A stretch of 64,000 bases of DNA from Gonatopus flavifemur (GCA_018340375.1 JAFFJZ010000001.1:11798001-11862000); one strand, 5' to 3'. Shown: positions 51,001 through 57,889, numbered from the stretch's first letter. The notes: generated from the sequence alone by a model not told the origin. Numbers and translations are program-made.

Positions 51001-51732
51001 CCTTGATTTATAAAGAAGAACGAAGCAAGATAGATTGTAATAACTATAAAGGTACTCCATTACCACCGACGAGTCATGAAATTTCATCCAACATTTCACT
51101 CTCAAGATTAAACGTATATATCGATCAAATCATTGGGGATCATCAGCGCGTATTTCGACGAAGTAGATCGACGATAAATCAGATTTTCTCTATCAGTCAG
51201 ATATTGGGAGAGAAATATGAATACAATCAAAAAGTTCATCAGTTATTCATAGACTTCGAGGAAGCAGATGATTCCGTTAGGAGGAATAAATTTAATGAGA
51301 TATTGATCGAATTTGGCATTCCGAACCAACCGGTTATGATGATTTCAATCTGTATCAATGAATCGCAAGGCGAATACGCGCGACGAATACTTTATCTCCC
51401 CAAGTTTCATAGTTTTTGAACTTCGATGAAAGATTTTTTGATAAATTCTTCCACTTCTTCCTAATTCTCTACCAATGAAAAACTCGTTAAATGCAATTGC
51501 CTTTTCCAATAAGTATTTCATGTGAAGGGAATCGAAATTCAAGAACACTTACCACCTTCGATAGACACGGGCGTGATCATATTTTCATCTCCCTTGATTT
51601 GTACATTGCCGCGATACCATACTATAGAAGCGGCAGGTTTCGCCGATCTCACCACGCATTCCAGACGTCGCGACTCTCCCACTCGTACTTTTTTATCCGG
51701 ATGACTGCTGATTTCTACTTTTTGAGGAGGTG
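17634..51732 (-). CDS. sns/hbs: Nephrin-like (sticks-and-stones/hibris type) Ig-superfamily adhesion receptor, 5'-incomplete gene
   Basis: Spliced gene whose coding segments are listed separately below. In order it encodes Ig2 to Ig6, a degenerate Ig lacking the first cysteine, two more Ig domains, one fibronectin III domain, a transmembrane segment and a cytoplasmic tail of roughly 250 residues. This is the nephrin plan (six Ig, spacer, two Ig, FNIII, TM), with only the signal peptide and Ig1 missing. The family mediates heterophilic adhesion with Kirre/Rst/Neph partners: myoblast fusion, nephrocyte slit diaphragm, and eye and neuron patterning in Drosophila. The visible part is 3,623 coding bases, about 1,206 residues; fly relatives are about 1,200-1,500. 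All splice borders are GT..AG and all phases agree across exons. Most Ig exons are symmetrical phase 1-1. Sequence alone does not separate the sns paralogue from hbs. The start codon is not in view. Confidence 0.93.
18266..18643. mobile_element. CCC-ended element, TT target duplication, AACGT-repeat interior
   Basis: Left end CCCATACAGCAC and right end read inwards CCCAGACAGCACAGAAAG, flanked by TT at 18,264-18,265 and 18,644-18,645. The interior repeats AACGTTC/AAAACGT words. It sits in the last intron of the receptor, 189 bp upstream of the last exon on the minus strand. Confidence 0.7.
18739..18903. mobile_element. CCC-ended mini-element, TT target duplication
   Basis: CCCTGGCGAGAAAAACC ... 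GGACGTTTTTCGCCAGGG, flanked by TT on both sides. 165 bp, AT-rich interior. A variant of the CCCTGGTGAAAA end with GCG. Confidence 0.7.
18958..19188. mobile_element. MITE with CACTGTGAAAAAT ends
   Basis: CACTGTGAAAAATGTG ... ATTTTTCACACTG flanked by TA on each side. The interior has further TTTTTCACAC/GTGTGAA-like words. 231 bp, non-coding. Confidence 0.6.
19706..20001. mobile_element. Foldback MITE with CACTGACAGAAAAACGAC ends, TG target duplication
   Basis: Two inverted arms of about 125 bp match closely. They start CACTGACAGAAAAACGAC and continue through GTTGAAACATT, GGTTCGATT and CCAGAAAAAGTGGT to AATTAACTACAT. The arms are separated by a short spacer near 19,850. Flanks are TG at 19,704-19,705 and 20,002-20,003. 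Non-coding. Confidence 0.8.
20020..22068. mobile_element. Candidate 2-kb element bounded by GCTGAGAGTTCAAAAGGGCCTA ends
   Basis: Left end GCTGAGAGTTCAAAAGGGCC (20,020 onward) and right end read inwards GCTGAGAGTTCAGAAGGGCC (22,068 inward) match over about 28 bp. The motif TTCAAAAGGGCCTA recurs internally near 20,187 and, inverted, near 21,830-21,870. The element carries the 120-bp satellite. No transposase recognised. Confidence 0.55.
20757..21562. repeat. 120-bp tandem satellite, about 6-7 units
   Basis: The landmark GTAATCAGCGACC recurs near 20,946, 21,066, 21,186, 21,306, 21,426 and 21,547, giving a strict 120-bp period, with an earlier diverged unit near 20,826. Each unit also carries ATATTGGATCCGCCATTTTG-like sequence and GTTTGAAG-AAATCCGATGAA. 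Related unit-like sequence appears singly near 20,690 and 48,290. Confidence 0.85.
22068..22314. mobile_element. CCC-ended element, AG target duplication
   Basis: CCCAGATAGAAAA ... TTTTTCTATCTGGG flanked by AG on both sides (22,066-22,067 and 22,315-22,316). The interior has ACCATGATG/CATTATGGTACC words in both orientations. It abuts the end of the 20,020 element. Confidence 0.7.
22331..22650. mobile_element. CCC-ended palindromic element, TT target duplication
   Basis: Inverted ends of about 65 bp. The left starts CCCTGTTACAAAAATCCAG and the right, read inwards, CCCAGTCACAAAAATCCAG. They stay matched through GACGTGGATTCCAG and CCGAAATTTACCTGCG. The interior is a run of GGAATCCCANCTGG palindromes. 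Flanked by TT on both sides. It lies only 16 bp from the previous element. Confidence 0.85.
22660..25390. other. Intronic sequence without recognisable features
   Basis: Part of the 7.3-kb last intron of the receptor. AT-rich with only short unconvincing ORFs. I see no repeat with definable ends, tRNA or coding exon here. Confidence 0.5.
25397..25583 (-). CDS. sns/hbs: Nephrin-like cytoplasmic tail exon 2
   Basis: 187 bp, phase 0 in and phase 1 out, acceptor GAATCAACAG and donor GTGCGT. It encodes DEGRKTAASTYLIDQTIQ, then a Ser/Thr/Pro-rich stretch with QGTLSRRSNHVPTPIN and QRTTASGTLS. TYLIDQ is a candidate tyrosine signalling motif. The GTGCGT donor was chosen over a GTGCCA site 35 bp downstream, because only phase 1 fits the last exon. 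A mariner element ends 157 bp upstream of the acceptor. Confidence 0.8.
25817..26540 (-). pseudogene. Mariner transposase C-terminal part, frameshifted
   Basis: Continues from QQELADQLNVTQ near 26,540 down to the C-terminus at 25,817. Recognisable pieces lie in different frames: VILLHDNA-type sequence near 26,080, then HVVYSPDLTPSDYHLFASMG, then ERWEKCINNSGDYFE. The final catalytic Asp region (SPDLTPSDY) is intact, but the frame is broken at least twice. Confidence 0.82.
26745..26820 (+). repeat. tRNA-like segment inside the inserted element
   Basis: ATGGCTAAGTGGATAAAA resembles an A box, and CCGGTTCGATTCTCGC is a clear B box about 40 bp later. The acceptor and T stems do not pair properly, so this is a decayed tRNA or SINE head rather than a tRNA gene. 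Confidence 0.45.
26965..27085. repeat. Near-perfect palindrome, ~55-bp arms
   Basis: AGCTGCAGCAGGTAAGTAGC continuing through ACGGACAGC and ATTAAATTTAGCTGCAG is mirrored by GCTAATTTAATAGCTGTCCG continuing to GCTACTTAGCTGCTGCAGCT. It could extrude as a hairpin. A related GTAGCTG-rich sequence is at 8,030-8,230. Confidence 0.7.
27085..27381 (-). pseudogene. Mariner transposase N-terminal fragment
   Basis: Helix-turn-helix half of a mariner transposase: LRTALVICYHLKKTAAKSHR, then GEHVLGKTQCFEWFKKFKSG, then RNEQHGKSPKKFADDELQAS. Homology stops at DDTHT, exactly where the 26,549-27,137 element begins. The residues after that are element sequence read by accident. Confidence 0.88.
28861..28988 (-). 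CDS. sns/hbs: Nephrin-like cytoplasmic tail exon 1
   Basis: 128 bp, phase 1 in and phase 0 out, TTCGCAG acceptor. It encodes INKSQTADMYAPSTVNG, TMTGELSSVSDEKSD and NDYV. The MYAPS...TGE-LSSVS-EKS pattern is the conserved juxtamembrane tail of insect sns/hbs. The inferred donor is GTCAGT after GTG. It is non-consensus but makes the junction NDYV-DEGRKTAASTYLIDQ. Without splicing, the frame runs 12 more codons to TAA at 28,825-28,827. Confidence 0.82.
29399..29554 (-). CDS. sns/hbs: Nephrin-like alternative transmembrane exon B
   Basis: 156 bp, phase 1-1, CGTATAG acceptor and GTAAGT donor. It encodes PVTAEKLPDVLMDKGNF, a second hydrophobic span YIYTVAATSVIFFLINLFV (continuing MLWYIV) and the stop-transfer RKRNKAR. 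It has the same phase, same position in the protein and near-identical length as exon A, but a different sequence. Using both would give two membrane passes and place the signalling tail outside the cell. It lies 52 bp downstream of exon A. Confidence 0.87.
29607..29759 (-). CDS. sns/hbs: Nephrin-like alternative transmembrane exon A
   Basis: 153 bp, phase 1-1, GTAAAT donor. It encodes EAPPTELTSSEINSS, a hydrophobic span YIIVIIITVSASACLLIAAP (continuing IVFATL) and a basic stop-transfer KSKKKAQRS. The acceptor used here (GGGTTACAG) has an in-frame alternative 27 bp upstream (AACAAATCAG), which would extend the exon to 29,786 and add nine residues. Splicing into 28,988 keeps the frame, exactly as exon B does. 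Confidence 0.87.
30521..30941 (-). CDS. sns/hbs: Nephrin-like exon: end of last Ig plus fibronectin III domain
   Basis: 421 bp, phase 0 in and phase 1 out, TTATTATAG acceptor and GTAAGT donor. It starts LSELISESILTV, gives the second Ig cysteine (YGKYECRAQNKMGEA), then a complete FNIII domain. FNIII marks are SPPDQPLDLEV, VTLVWKRGFDGGLPTSYRL, and Y-x-F-S-V-K-A-I-N-E-K-G-E-S. This single membrane-proximal FNIII after the Ig array separates nephrin-type proteins from the partner Kirre/Rst proteins, which lack it. Confidence 0.94.
31024..31202 (-). CDS. sns/hbs: Nephrin-like exon: N-terminal half of last Ig
   Basis: 179 bp, phase 1 in and phase 0 out, TTCACAG acceptor and GTAAGT donor. It encodes KPEMANSPLTRKAAVKKG, then INAQLSCKARGSPLPRFTW (first cysteine and tryptophan). 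The second cysteine lies in the next exon, 82 bp away. Confidence 0.92.
31323..31613 (-). CDS. sns/hbs: Nephrin-like exon: complete Ig, penultimate
   Basis: 291 bp, phase 1-1, acceptor ATCTTAG and donor GTACGT. Ig landmarks: AKLFCEVDGSPISDEHVSW and GHYQCTVNNGIGNVTSDP. The sequons NKT and NVT are present. The next intron is 120 bp. Confidence 0.92.
31700..31975 (-). CDS. sns/hbs: Nephrin-like exon: degenerate Ig (spacer position)
   Basis: 276 bp, phase 1-1, acceptor CCGTAG and donor GTGAGT. It reads KPIFTPLEPSELVGMEG, then FEISVSAKGNPNSITYSW, then AGTYICEAINEEG. The position of the first Ig cysteine is Val (S-V-S), while the tryptophan and second cysteine remain, so the usual disulphide cannot form. 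It sits between Ig6 and the last two Ig domains, where vertebrate nephrin has its spacer region. Confidence 0.9.
32100..32402 (-). CDS. sns/hbs: Nephrin-like exon: complete Ig6
   Basis: 303 bp, phase 1-1, TTATTCAG acceptor and GTACGT donor. One full Ig domain: PPEKVKITLEPKDF, first cysteine GRLICESSTSNPAAEMSWWKNG, second cysteine VYTCEAKNAEMK. The sequon NSS is present. Confidence 0.93.
32625..32778 (-). CDS. sns/hbs: Nephrin-like exon: C-terminal half of Ig5
   Basis: 154 bp, phase 0 in and phase 1 out, TTTTCAG acceptor and GTAAGC donor. It encodes MIGTVKTRDHVVSSELAI and the second Ig cysteine (APIRCEATNSATRIP). The VSSEL...C-EATN-A stretch is very typical of insect sns/hbs Ig5. The initial Met is internal, not a translation start. 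Confidence 0.92.
33205..33221. repeat. CT dinucleotide microsatellite
   Basis: About eight CT repeats in the 583-bp intron within the Ig5 coding region. Confidence 0.8.
33362..33498 (-). CDS. sns/hbs: Nephrin-like exon: N-terminal half of Ig5
   Basis: 137 bp, phase 1 in and phase 0 out, CTTATAG acceptor and GTATGG donor. It encodes PPSKLTMTGYVPGKKIDA, the first cysteine (LELMCTATSGNP) and the tryptophan (LTWYKNDRT). The domain is finished by the exon at 32,625-32,778. The phase change from 1 to 0 is matched exactly there. Confidence 0.92.
33569..33868 (-). CDS. sns/hbs: Nephrin-like exon: complete Ig4
   Basis: 300 bp, phase 1-1. The acceptor is TTGTTCCAG and the donor GTAATT, which is weaker than the others. 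Ig landmarks: VTLTCTTENSNPAANISW and IVVLCHASN. The NxS/T sequons NIS, NYT and NVT suggest a glycosylated ectodomain. The next intron is only 70 bp. Confidence 0.93.
33870..35229. other. Intronic sequence without recognisable features
   Basis: AT-rich intron between the Ig4 and Ig3 exons. No exon, repeat with definable ends or RNA gene seen. Confidence 0.5.
35230..36409. mobile_element. CCC-ended composite element, TG target duplication
   Basis: Ends CCCATGTGGAAATGGAAAC and, read inwards from the right, CCCATGTGAAAATAGCTAG, flanked by TG on both sides. Order inside: CCAGTACTGGC block, tRNA-like piece (about 35,690-35,750, minus strand, GGGTTCAATC), then a GCCAGAGTC...GCTCGATACTGGC unit (35,870-36,060). 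This is the reverse of the arrangement at 4,136-5,880. Confidence 0.72.
36436..36560. repeat. Lone end of an element like that at 52,670
   Basis: TCCTGGTGCAAAAAAATCTC followed by TCTGAAGCTGAGAATTTCCAGAG resembles the left end of the 52,670-53,660 element (CCCTGGTGAAAAAATCTC...). I found no matching right end. Confidence 0.5.
37047..37150 (+). pseudogene. Penelope-like reverse transcriptase scrap
   Basis: One frame reads RTVLKALRKNHHLVILPVDK then DNKDCKL. This resembles the N-terminal motif LRKDKDIVILPADKGNATVV of Penelope-like element reverse transcriptases. Stops follow soon after. Only this short stretch is recognisable. Confidence 0.5.
38045..38335 (-). CDS. sns/hbs: Nephrin-like exon: complete Ig3
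   Basis: 291 bp, phase 1-1, with borders AACTTCCAG and GTGAGT. One exon holds a whole C2-set Ig domain: PPGMPYIQGYTEGETV, first cysteine in VDLACRSRGGNPP, tryptophan in IFWFKNG, and second cysteine in ARFRCEVSN. Confidence 0.94.
38470..41880. other. Intronic sequence without recognisable features
   Basis: AT-rich intron between the two halves around Ig2 and Ig3. 39,660-41,100 has many GAATGAA/TTCTTTG words in both orientations but no borders I can define. No coding sequence recognised. Confidence 0.45.
41892..42071 (-). CDS. sns/hbs: Nephrin-like exon: C-terminal half of Ig2
   Basis: 180 bp, phase 1-1, TTGTTTCAG acceptor and GTAAGT donor. It encodes DKDSLKPGESGKQLL through the typical D-x-G-x-x-Y-x-C turn (DDGMNYTCEANHP), so it supplies the second Ig cysteine and completes the domain begun at 51,732. 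It contains no stop. It is isolated between introns of 9.5 kb and 3.6 kb. Confidence 0.92.
42080..45490. other. Intronic sequence without recognisable features
   Basis: Start of the 9.5-kb intron. The plus-strand ORF at 42,619-42,942 (107 codons, Lys/Arg-rich) resembles nothing I know and shows no exon borders. Probably chance. Confidence 0.45.
45502..45747. mobile_element. Foldback MITE with CACTGAGAAAAC ends, CA target duplication
   Basis: Left arm CACTGAGAAAACGTTTGTTTC and right arm read inwards CACTGAAAACACAGTTTGTTC. The arms continue to match through CAAAATTTTTGTTGAAATGA and AAAGAAACTTTTTGGTTG. Flanked by CA on both sides. 246 bp, non-coding. Confidence 0.78.
46050..47560 (+). pseudogene. 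Non-LTR retrotransposon reverse transcriptase relic (Jockey/R1/CR1 group)
   Basis: In changing frames it reads SDYRRLRNLVNAQFDYSC near 46,110, then RT motif A at 46,597 (IVADFSKAFDTVDH), then an in-frame stop, then SEWKPVTSGVSQGSILG (46,745-46,800). Near 47,160-47,230 is FNACIRFKYKAKVDNHIS, and near 47,390 VWNSL, typical of the domain after the RT. The catalytic F/YADD box is not found. Clearly dead. Confidence 0.82.
48027..48209. mobile_element. MITE with CACTGTAAAAAGT ends, CA target duplication
   Basis: CACTGTAAAAAGTCCGAC ... and, read inwards from the right, CACAGTAAAAAGTAAAAC, flanked by CA on both sides. 183 bp. Interior words CTGAAAGT/ACTTTCAG are inverted. Confidence 0.7.
49340..50355. 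mobile_element. 1-kb piggyBac-like foldback element, TTAA target
   Basis: Left TTAA then CCCATTAACGCCCAAGCGC; right end mirrored as GCGCTTGGGCGTTAATGGG then ATAA. The two arms are about 480 bp each and close to identical (TTTTGTGTCAACTTTTCGAC, CATTTTGTCCACCTTTGTCC and more are shared), meeting near 49,850. CCC ends at a TTAA site suit a piggyBac-derived non-autonomous element. No coding capacity. Confidence 0.82.
51003..51419 (+). pseudogene. RTE-type non-LTR reverse transcriptase fragment
   Basis: Reads IYKEERSKIDCNNYKG, then LSRLNVYIDQIIGDHQRVFR, then STINQIFSISQILGEKYEYN, VHQLFIDFEEADDSVRR, and FGIPNQPV. This matches the RT palm of RTE-like elements. Motif A, usually FIDFKKAYDSV, is altered to FIDFEEADDSV, and the frame ends soon after. 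An isolated piece antisense to the receptor, 134 bp from the Ig2 exon. Confidence 0.85.
51553..51732 (-). CDS. sns/hbs: Nephrin-like exon: N-terminal half of Ig2
   Basis: 180 bp, phase 1 at both ends. It starts after a TTGTTTGTTACAG acceptor and ends at a GTAAGT donor. It begins A-PPQKVEISSHP and carries the first Ig cysteine (RRLECVV) and the core tryptophan (SIVWYRG). The disulphide partner is in the next exon, 9.5 kb away. Its resemblance to the second Ig domain of sns/hbs proteins is why an upstream Ig1 exon is expected. Confidence 0.92.
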
Positions 51733-52669
51733 CTGTAACAAACAAATAAAAGTACATACAATTTCGAATCTATGACAAAACGTTTATCGTACATAAATAG
51801 TGTGAATTGTACAGCTCAAGTCGGATCCAAATACTTTGAAAACATCGTACGTGCGGAGATATATGTGTGTACAGTTTATATCATGATAGTCGGAGTAGTT
51901 GTAGTTGCATCGCTCTGCAAATCGAGTAACTAAGTGCAATGCACTGCAACGCAGTTGAATCGAGTTCAGCTGAATTTAGGTAACGTTTTGAATGAAGAAA
52001 AGAGATAGAGAGAAGAGGGGGAGAATACGACTTTGCCGGAGAAGTTGAAGATCAGGTCAAATGGGCGATGGGGTTTTACACCCCTTGACAATCGGATTTT
52101 AGCGCCCCATTACCACGCCGGGAATACCAACGACGTTACTGACCTTACTTCTCGGATTACAACGACATACGTGAGTAGACAATGCGCAGAACGTTGGGGT
52201 GTGACAGGAAGAAAGAATAAGGAAAATCCCCGTGCTAGGTAGAGAAATTTGGTTACAGAGAAATGTACATATCACCGCAGTACAAATAATCGTTAGATAT
52301 CCTCTGATGTACGGGGCATAAAAAATGAATATTTTCCATAGAACATTCATTTATCGAAACTGCTATTTTTTTCAATGAATGAAAATGATCAGAAGGAGAG
52401 TTTTTTCAGTGGGTCTGTGAAGGAATTTCAATCGTATACATCTTTGACTTGAGATCTATGCAAAAAAAGGATATTCAAATACACAGTTCTTTGTTTTACA
52501 AAGAAATAAACCTAAAATGGCAAATATCCGATTCGACCCAAAATCGGGGGCGAAGAGGATCATTCATAGAAATGGAACGTATATTTATGCAAAACGAATT
52601 CACACTCTGAAACTCTTTTTTGAATCCTAAATACGTTTAATAAATGAAAGAATTTCATTCCACGCACTC

Positions 52670-53660
52670 CCCTGGTGAAAAAATCTCTCTGAATCTCTCT
52701 GAAAATTTCACGTTTCAGAGAAATTCAGAGCAATTCAGCGTGGTTCAGAGGATTCCAGAGACTAGTGGATTGAGAGAACTTGTGCTTTGAATTTTTCAAA
52801 AGGATTCAGAAAAATTCAGAGGAACTCAGAGAGATGCAGGGAAATTCTGGGAAATTCAGAAAAGAACAAATTCAGTAAAATTCTTGGTCCTGCATTTCAG
52901 AGGCGTTCAAGGAGTGTCAGACGCTTTCAGAGATAGATGAATTCAGAAAGAATGTACGTAGAACTTTTCAGAAATATTCAGAGGGATTTAGAAAGATTCA
53001 GAAAGATTCAGAGTAATTCAGACAGGAATTAATTCAGCTGAATTTTTGGTTCAGGATTCCAGAGGTATTCAGGGAGTGTCAAAGACTCACAGAGGCAGGT
53101 GAATTAGGAAAAATTGTGCGTAGGATTTTTCAGAAAGATTGAGAGAGATTCAGCGGAATTCAGAGAGATGCGGGAGAAGTCTGGGAAATTCAAAGGGGAA
53201 TGAATTCAGTAAAATCTTGGTCCTGCATTTCAGAGGCTTTCTGGAAGTTTTAGAGACTTCCAGAGACAGATACATTAAGAAAAATTGTGCGTGGAACTTT
53301 TTAGAAATATTCAGAGGAATTTAGAAAGATTCAGAGTAATCCAGAGAAATTCAGAGGAAGCTTTGAAATCTGAATACATTGATTTCCCGGAGATTGAGAG
53401 AAATTTAGAGATATTCAGGTAAATTCAGAGGGAGCTTTGAAATTCAAATATATACAATTCTGAGGGATTCAGTGATATGCGGAGAGATTCAGAGAAAGTT
53501 GAAGAATTCAGAACGTATCACTATCGGAAAAGTCTCTAACTTCCTCTGAATGACTCTGGAATTACTCTGAATCTCTCTGAAATTTGTCCCAAAATATAGA
53601 GAGATTCAGAGGAATTCAGAGAGATTTCAGAGAGATTCGGGAGATTTTTTTTCACCAGGG
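52670..53660. mobile_element. CCC-ended element with AGATTCAGAG repeat interior, TC target duplication
   Basis: CCCTGGTGAAAAAATCTCTC ... GAGATTTTTTTTCACCAGGG, flanked by TC on both sides (52,668-52,669 and 53,661-53,662). The 990-bp interior is a degenerate tandem repeat of AGAGATTCAGAGGAATTC. On the minus strand it interrupts the transposase fragment at 53,661-53,812, just before its last codons. Confidence 0.88.
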
Positions 53661-53812
53661 TCGCGGTAAATTAACGGTTCTGTGTGACTTTTCTTACCGG
53701 CACATTTTTCACAAGACCATTCTTTACATCCACTGCCCTGAATCCAGTCTTCGTTGGGTGGATATGCGGATTTTTCAAAGCAAAATATACCAGTACCAAT
53801 CTGTTGATGCAC
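53661..53812 (-). pseudogene. C-terminal zinc-finger fragment of a pogo/Tigger-like transposase
   Basis: Reads YPPNEDWIQGSGCKEWSCEK then CAGKKSHTEPLIYR. This looks like the PHD-like tail (EDWIQC..CKEWAHEKCA) of some pogo/jerky-like insect transposases, with several Cys/His changes. Skipping the 52,670-53,660 element and one TC, the frame continues as ECVE and a stop at 52,655-52,657. Confidence 0.6.
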
Positions 53813-53814
53813 AA

Positions 53815-56800
53815 TTGTTGCCTCTAAGTCTCATATGAGTAAAAAAAAAACTCATAATCCAAATCATAATCCGAATCACCCCCATATACTATTTGGGAGA
53901 AAACATTCATCTGCTCATGAAGGACGTGATAGTATTGTTTGAATAATTTACTCATCTCATTCAGTACATCACGAACTATATTTATGAATCGGATTGGCAT
54001 GATTTTCAACGTATCTTGTCGATGAAAATTTCAAGAACAGCGATAGCGTTTTCACATCAGCGATAAAATTTTCCTCTATGCACACGATGCTACAACTTAT
54101 ATCATTGCCCAGAACTAAATGATGTGCGTTATCGTCATGTTATCCTGTTTTTCCAGTAGTTGGTGAGATTATGTAAGCACTTACACGTTAAAAGAGTGTC
54201 ATTGATGATAAAAACAATCAACAACAACGAATTTGCATTCGTTGTCGGTCTACCCTATATTTAATAAAGAATTGTGAACTTTAATGACATATCACGCTTC
54301 GTATCACTGAACATTTATAAATAAGAACTTCCAGAGAACTTTAACGTCCATTTCTTGTATGCATTCTTCGTATTTTCCTCTACCATGTTCCGCTTATTCA
54401 GAGATATATCGTTAGAGAGAATGAAACAGACTGCACGGAAATAATCAAGACGACCGTTATGCGTGTGCAAGTACAGTGGCTCCATGAAAATAAAACGGGT
54501 CACACAAGGACCTGGGATGAACAAAACGGTATCCCAGTCTTCTTCACGAAAGGTGCACAAAAAAACGGTGGAAAAAGAAGGAAAGAAGAAACGGAGAGCT
54601 TTCGTTCTCAGTGCATACAAAACATTCAGTAGGGAAACTACGTATAGAGTCAGACAAGCGACGTGGTGTATAATAATATATTAATTAACACGTCCACCTA
54701 TTTTTCCACGGTAAAACCTTGTGCTGCACTGGAGCGATGCGAGCGAATTTTATTCAACTCGCACCATAATGACAACTCTTCGTTTTTTTTTTTTCATGTG
54801 TTAATCGTTGGCGAAAACAAAAAATGCAATTTTTTATTCACAGTGAAAATTATTCACAGGATTTCGAAAATGATGCTGAATTTCTACATACGATGATGAA
54901 TCTTTTTTCCATATTACTGGAGATATTTGTGTCTGCTGCAGTCTCCTCTCAGGACACATTGAAGTTGAAATTTTGATTGATCTCCTCTTCTTTTCATGTT
55001 TTATTTAAAAACTTTCTGGAAAATTGGAACTAATGTATCCCATGAGCTTCCACTCATCGACATTTGAACAAACGAAAAGGAATTTGCAAGGAAAATCCGA
55101 GTTTCAAAACCCAACAGAGGTAGCGAAGGAATCATGAAAAAATTCGAAATAAACAGCATTATTTTCACTCCATGACAGTTTCATACACAATTGCCTTCTA
55201 TTTTCGTTTTTTCATTAAATCCACACTCATTCGTTGAAACCTTATGCGCAACCGAAGAAGAAATACAAAGAGAGAGAAAGACTGATAGTCGAAGTATCCA
55301 ATCTATAGCCAGAGTTTCGTTTGCCATTCGTGTTTGCCCGAACCTTCGGCAAACGTTCGCGTTTTCACGGTTTCGCGTTGCAAGAAATTTCCATCACAAA
55401 GGGTGTCGGTTGACACTCGACATTGGACCGTGAGAGACGTGTGAAATTTTCATGTCGATAGTTGACGAAATTCTTGTTTGGCCATTGGGAAAAATCGAAT
55501 TGTTGCCTTCCACAATAACATATATATATATATATATATATATATACAGGTTGAATATTGAATAATTGTTCTGAAATTCTCGGGTGGTTTATATTTCTTT
55601 TTCATCTCTGTAATGACAAATCTGGTGTTTGTTATTCATTCGGTCTTCCGGTTGCGTTGCGCGCGACGAAATCGATTCCTCTCATTGGTTAATAAATCTG
55701 TCAACTTCATTTCTGCGCCACCTCAAAATGGAGAGAAAAAAAAAAACGTTGGCACCGGAATGTTATTTTTTCATTCTTTGAAAAAAAAGTCTTGCGTGGC
55801 CCGATGGTATTTTCAGGATTGTGCTTTTTCTCTTGCCGTCCATTGGCAACGTTTCCCAGAGAATAATCCGAATGTCAACACAGCGATTTATTCTTCGAAA
55901 GGATTGGAATGGTTGTGAAAGATGAGACCGGAGTTCAAGGAAGAGTTGTCCGAGATGAATGGGTTTTTGAGGTTTTGTGTGGTTTTGATTCTGATTTTTT
56001 TGGGCAGCAACCAGTTTTTTTTCACAATTGAATCAAAGAAACCTGTTCCTCAAAAATTGGGGATGAAAAGGAAGAATTTTTTTTTCGATCGCAGGGCAGT
56101 TCGACTGCATCAAAATGAGACTAACTCTGATGGAACAAGTGAACAATTATTAATCAAGAATCAGCGATTCTTTTTGGGGCTTGCCCGGAAATTGGTTGAT
56201 TGTTGACCAGTTTTCATAGAGCAGGAACTACACGGCATTTTGATCAATAATCGGGGTAGGATGATGCACGGAGAAGAAAAATTCACTGGGACAACGGAAT
56301 CGGATTTTGCTGTGACAGCAGTCTTGTCGGCTATGACAGTGACTTTTTAGCTTTGGCAGCAAAAAATGTTGACTTCTTCAGCAAAATTTTTTGGAAGAGC
56401 ACACATTGTCCGTTGCGAAAGCTAGAAAATCGCTTCAATAACAAACAGTCTGTTACCCCAGCAAAATTAAATTTCCTTGTCAACTTTCTTTGCTCTCCAT
56501 GTGGCGATGTTTCTCATTTAATTTGAATGGGTAAAAGTTCAAGCATACTATGGTTGGAAATTATTCGATTCTATTCCGTTGCCAACCCATTTGAGGTCAT
56601 CTTTATGAAGGCTGTTTTTATCCCAATTGCCATGAGAATATTTTTGACAGTCAAGCTAATCTGTAATCGTGAGGACACTTTTTCGAGTGATCTAATTGGA
56701 CTTGAACTGGCTGGACAGATAAAAAAACTGTTCATTCAACTTCATTTCTAGACAGTTTCCAAAAAAGACTGATTCTTGGCTCATAATTCTTTACTGTTCC

Positions 56801-57700
56801 CAACGGGATATTTTCTTCGATTATCCAAGTGAAAATCTGCTCGAGTCAATCCAATATCTTTCCCTATCCTCATGAGTCGTATGTAGGGTACGACAAAATA
56901 AAGTACAATTCATAAGTAACATCCAACACATTTCAAAAGCAGTGAATCTTGAATGTCCCGGGAAAAAAATAACGTGTCGAATTTCATATTTGCGGAACGT
57001 GTAATGAACGAATTGAACCGCAGTGAATCATTCTGCCCTCGTTTACACACACTTACTTCGGAAGAGCTTACAATCGTCAGGTTAGCGAACCGATGGTTGA
57101 TATTCTCATATGAAAAGCCCGAAAATACAACAATAGGAGCTATAATTGTGAAGCGATATAATGGCGTATGGTATTTTGCGTAAACGATAAACTTCTCTCT
57201 ACGGATCAACGTATGTTTCTCCGAGGAAGTTGTTACGCGGTATAGCTTTGAAGCTGTTATTATTACTACAATCATACCACCGCAATGCCGTCGAGAAGTT
57301 TGTCGTGTATTTTCACGCATACCTATATAAACGCATTATTACCTACACCTGGAATAATCTAACATTTTTCGGTCAGCATTGTTAATGTGTAATAAAAGGA
57401 ATTTATGAGATCATAATTAAACACGGCTGAGGGATCTTCGGTATCGTTCTTTGTAAAACTTTGTACTCGTTTCATGACGTATGGATGAGAGTTCATTTTG
57501 CATATTCATGTCCCGAGCGAGCTCAACGTTAAGAAGCGAACATTCTGTTGGAGATTGCAAATAATACATTGAAAAAGTACCTGGTATCGTTGTGAATATG
57601 TATTTTTTCTTAAAAATCATCTTTTGCCCCACAAATGTATGGTAGCAACCGTGCTAACGTATCTGATATGCGGAATAGATTTGCAGAACTTGATAGATTT
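53815..57700. other. No recognisable gene or bounded repeat
   Basis: Upstream intron or 5' flank of the receptor. Short plus-strand ORFs at 55,613-55,918 and 55,922-56,206 resemble nothing I know and lack exon signals. I searched for Ig1 landmarks on the minus strand and found none. Confidence 0.45.
55521..55546. repeat. TA dinucleotide microsatellite
   Basis: Thirteen uninterrupted TA repeats. Confidence 0.9.
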
Positions 57701-57702
57701 CA

Positions 57703-57889
57703 TTTATAGTTACCAAACGTATATTTGCTTATGGGGGAATGAATATTTATTTAAGCAAATCTATCATGATTTTGTCACATATGAATATCGTTTCTACTGA
57801 ATATCGCTTGTTTATTATTAACAGAATATATTTGATTCAAACGAATATTTATTTCCCCATAAGCAAATATACGTTTGTTAACTATAAAT
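57703..57889. mobile_element. Small foldback MITE, TTTATAGTTA ends
   Basis: TTTATAGTTACCAAACGTAT continuing ATTTGCTTATGGGG is mirrored as CCCCATAAGCAAATATACG continuing TTTGTTAACTATAAA. Arms about 45 bp, total about 187 bp. Flanking duplication unclear. Confidence 0.65.

Noticed and set aside
53627..53812. Cys-rich minus-strand ORF upstream of Ig2 as the missing Ig1 exon.
   Set aside because: The cysteines are spaced as a zinc finger (CKEWSCEKC), not as an Ig domain, there is no Trp/Tyr Ig core, and it is cut by a transposable element.
55922..56206. ORF with a hydrophobic stretch as a small secreted or membrane protein.
   Set aside because: It resembles a signal peptide superficially, but there is no conserved pattern after it and no supporting gene structure.
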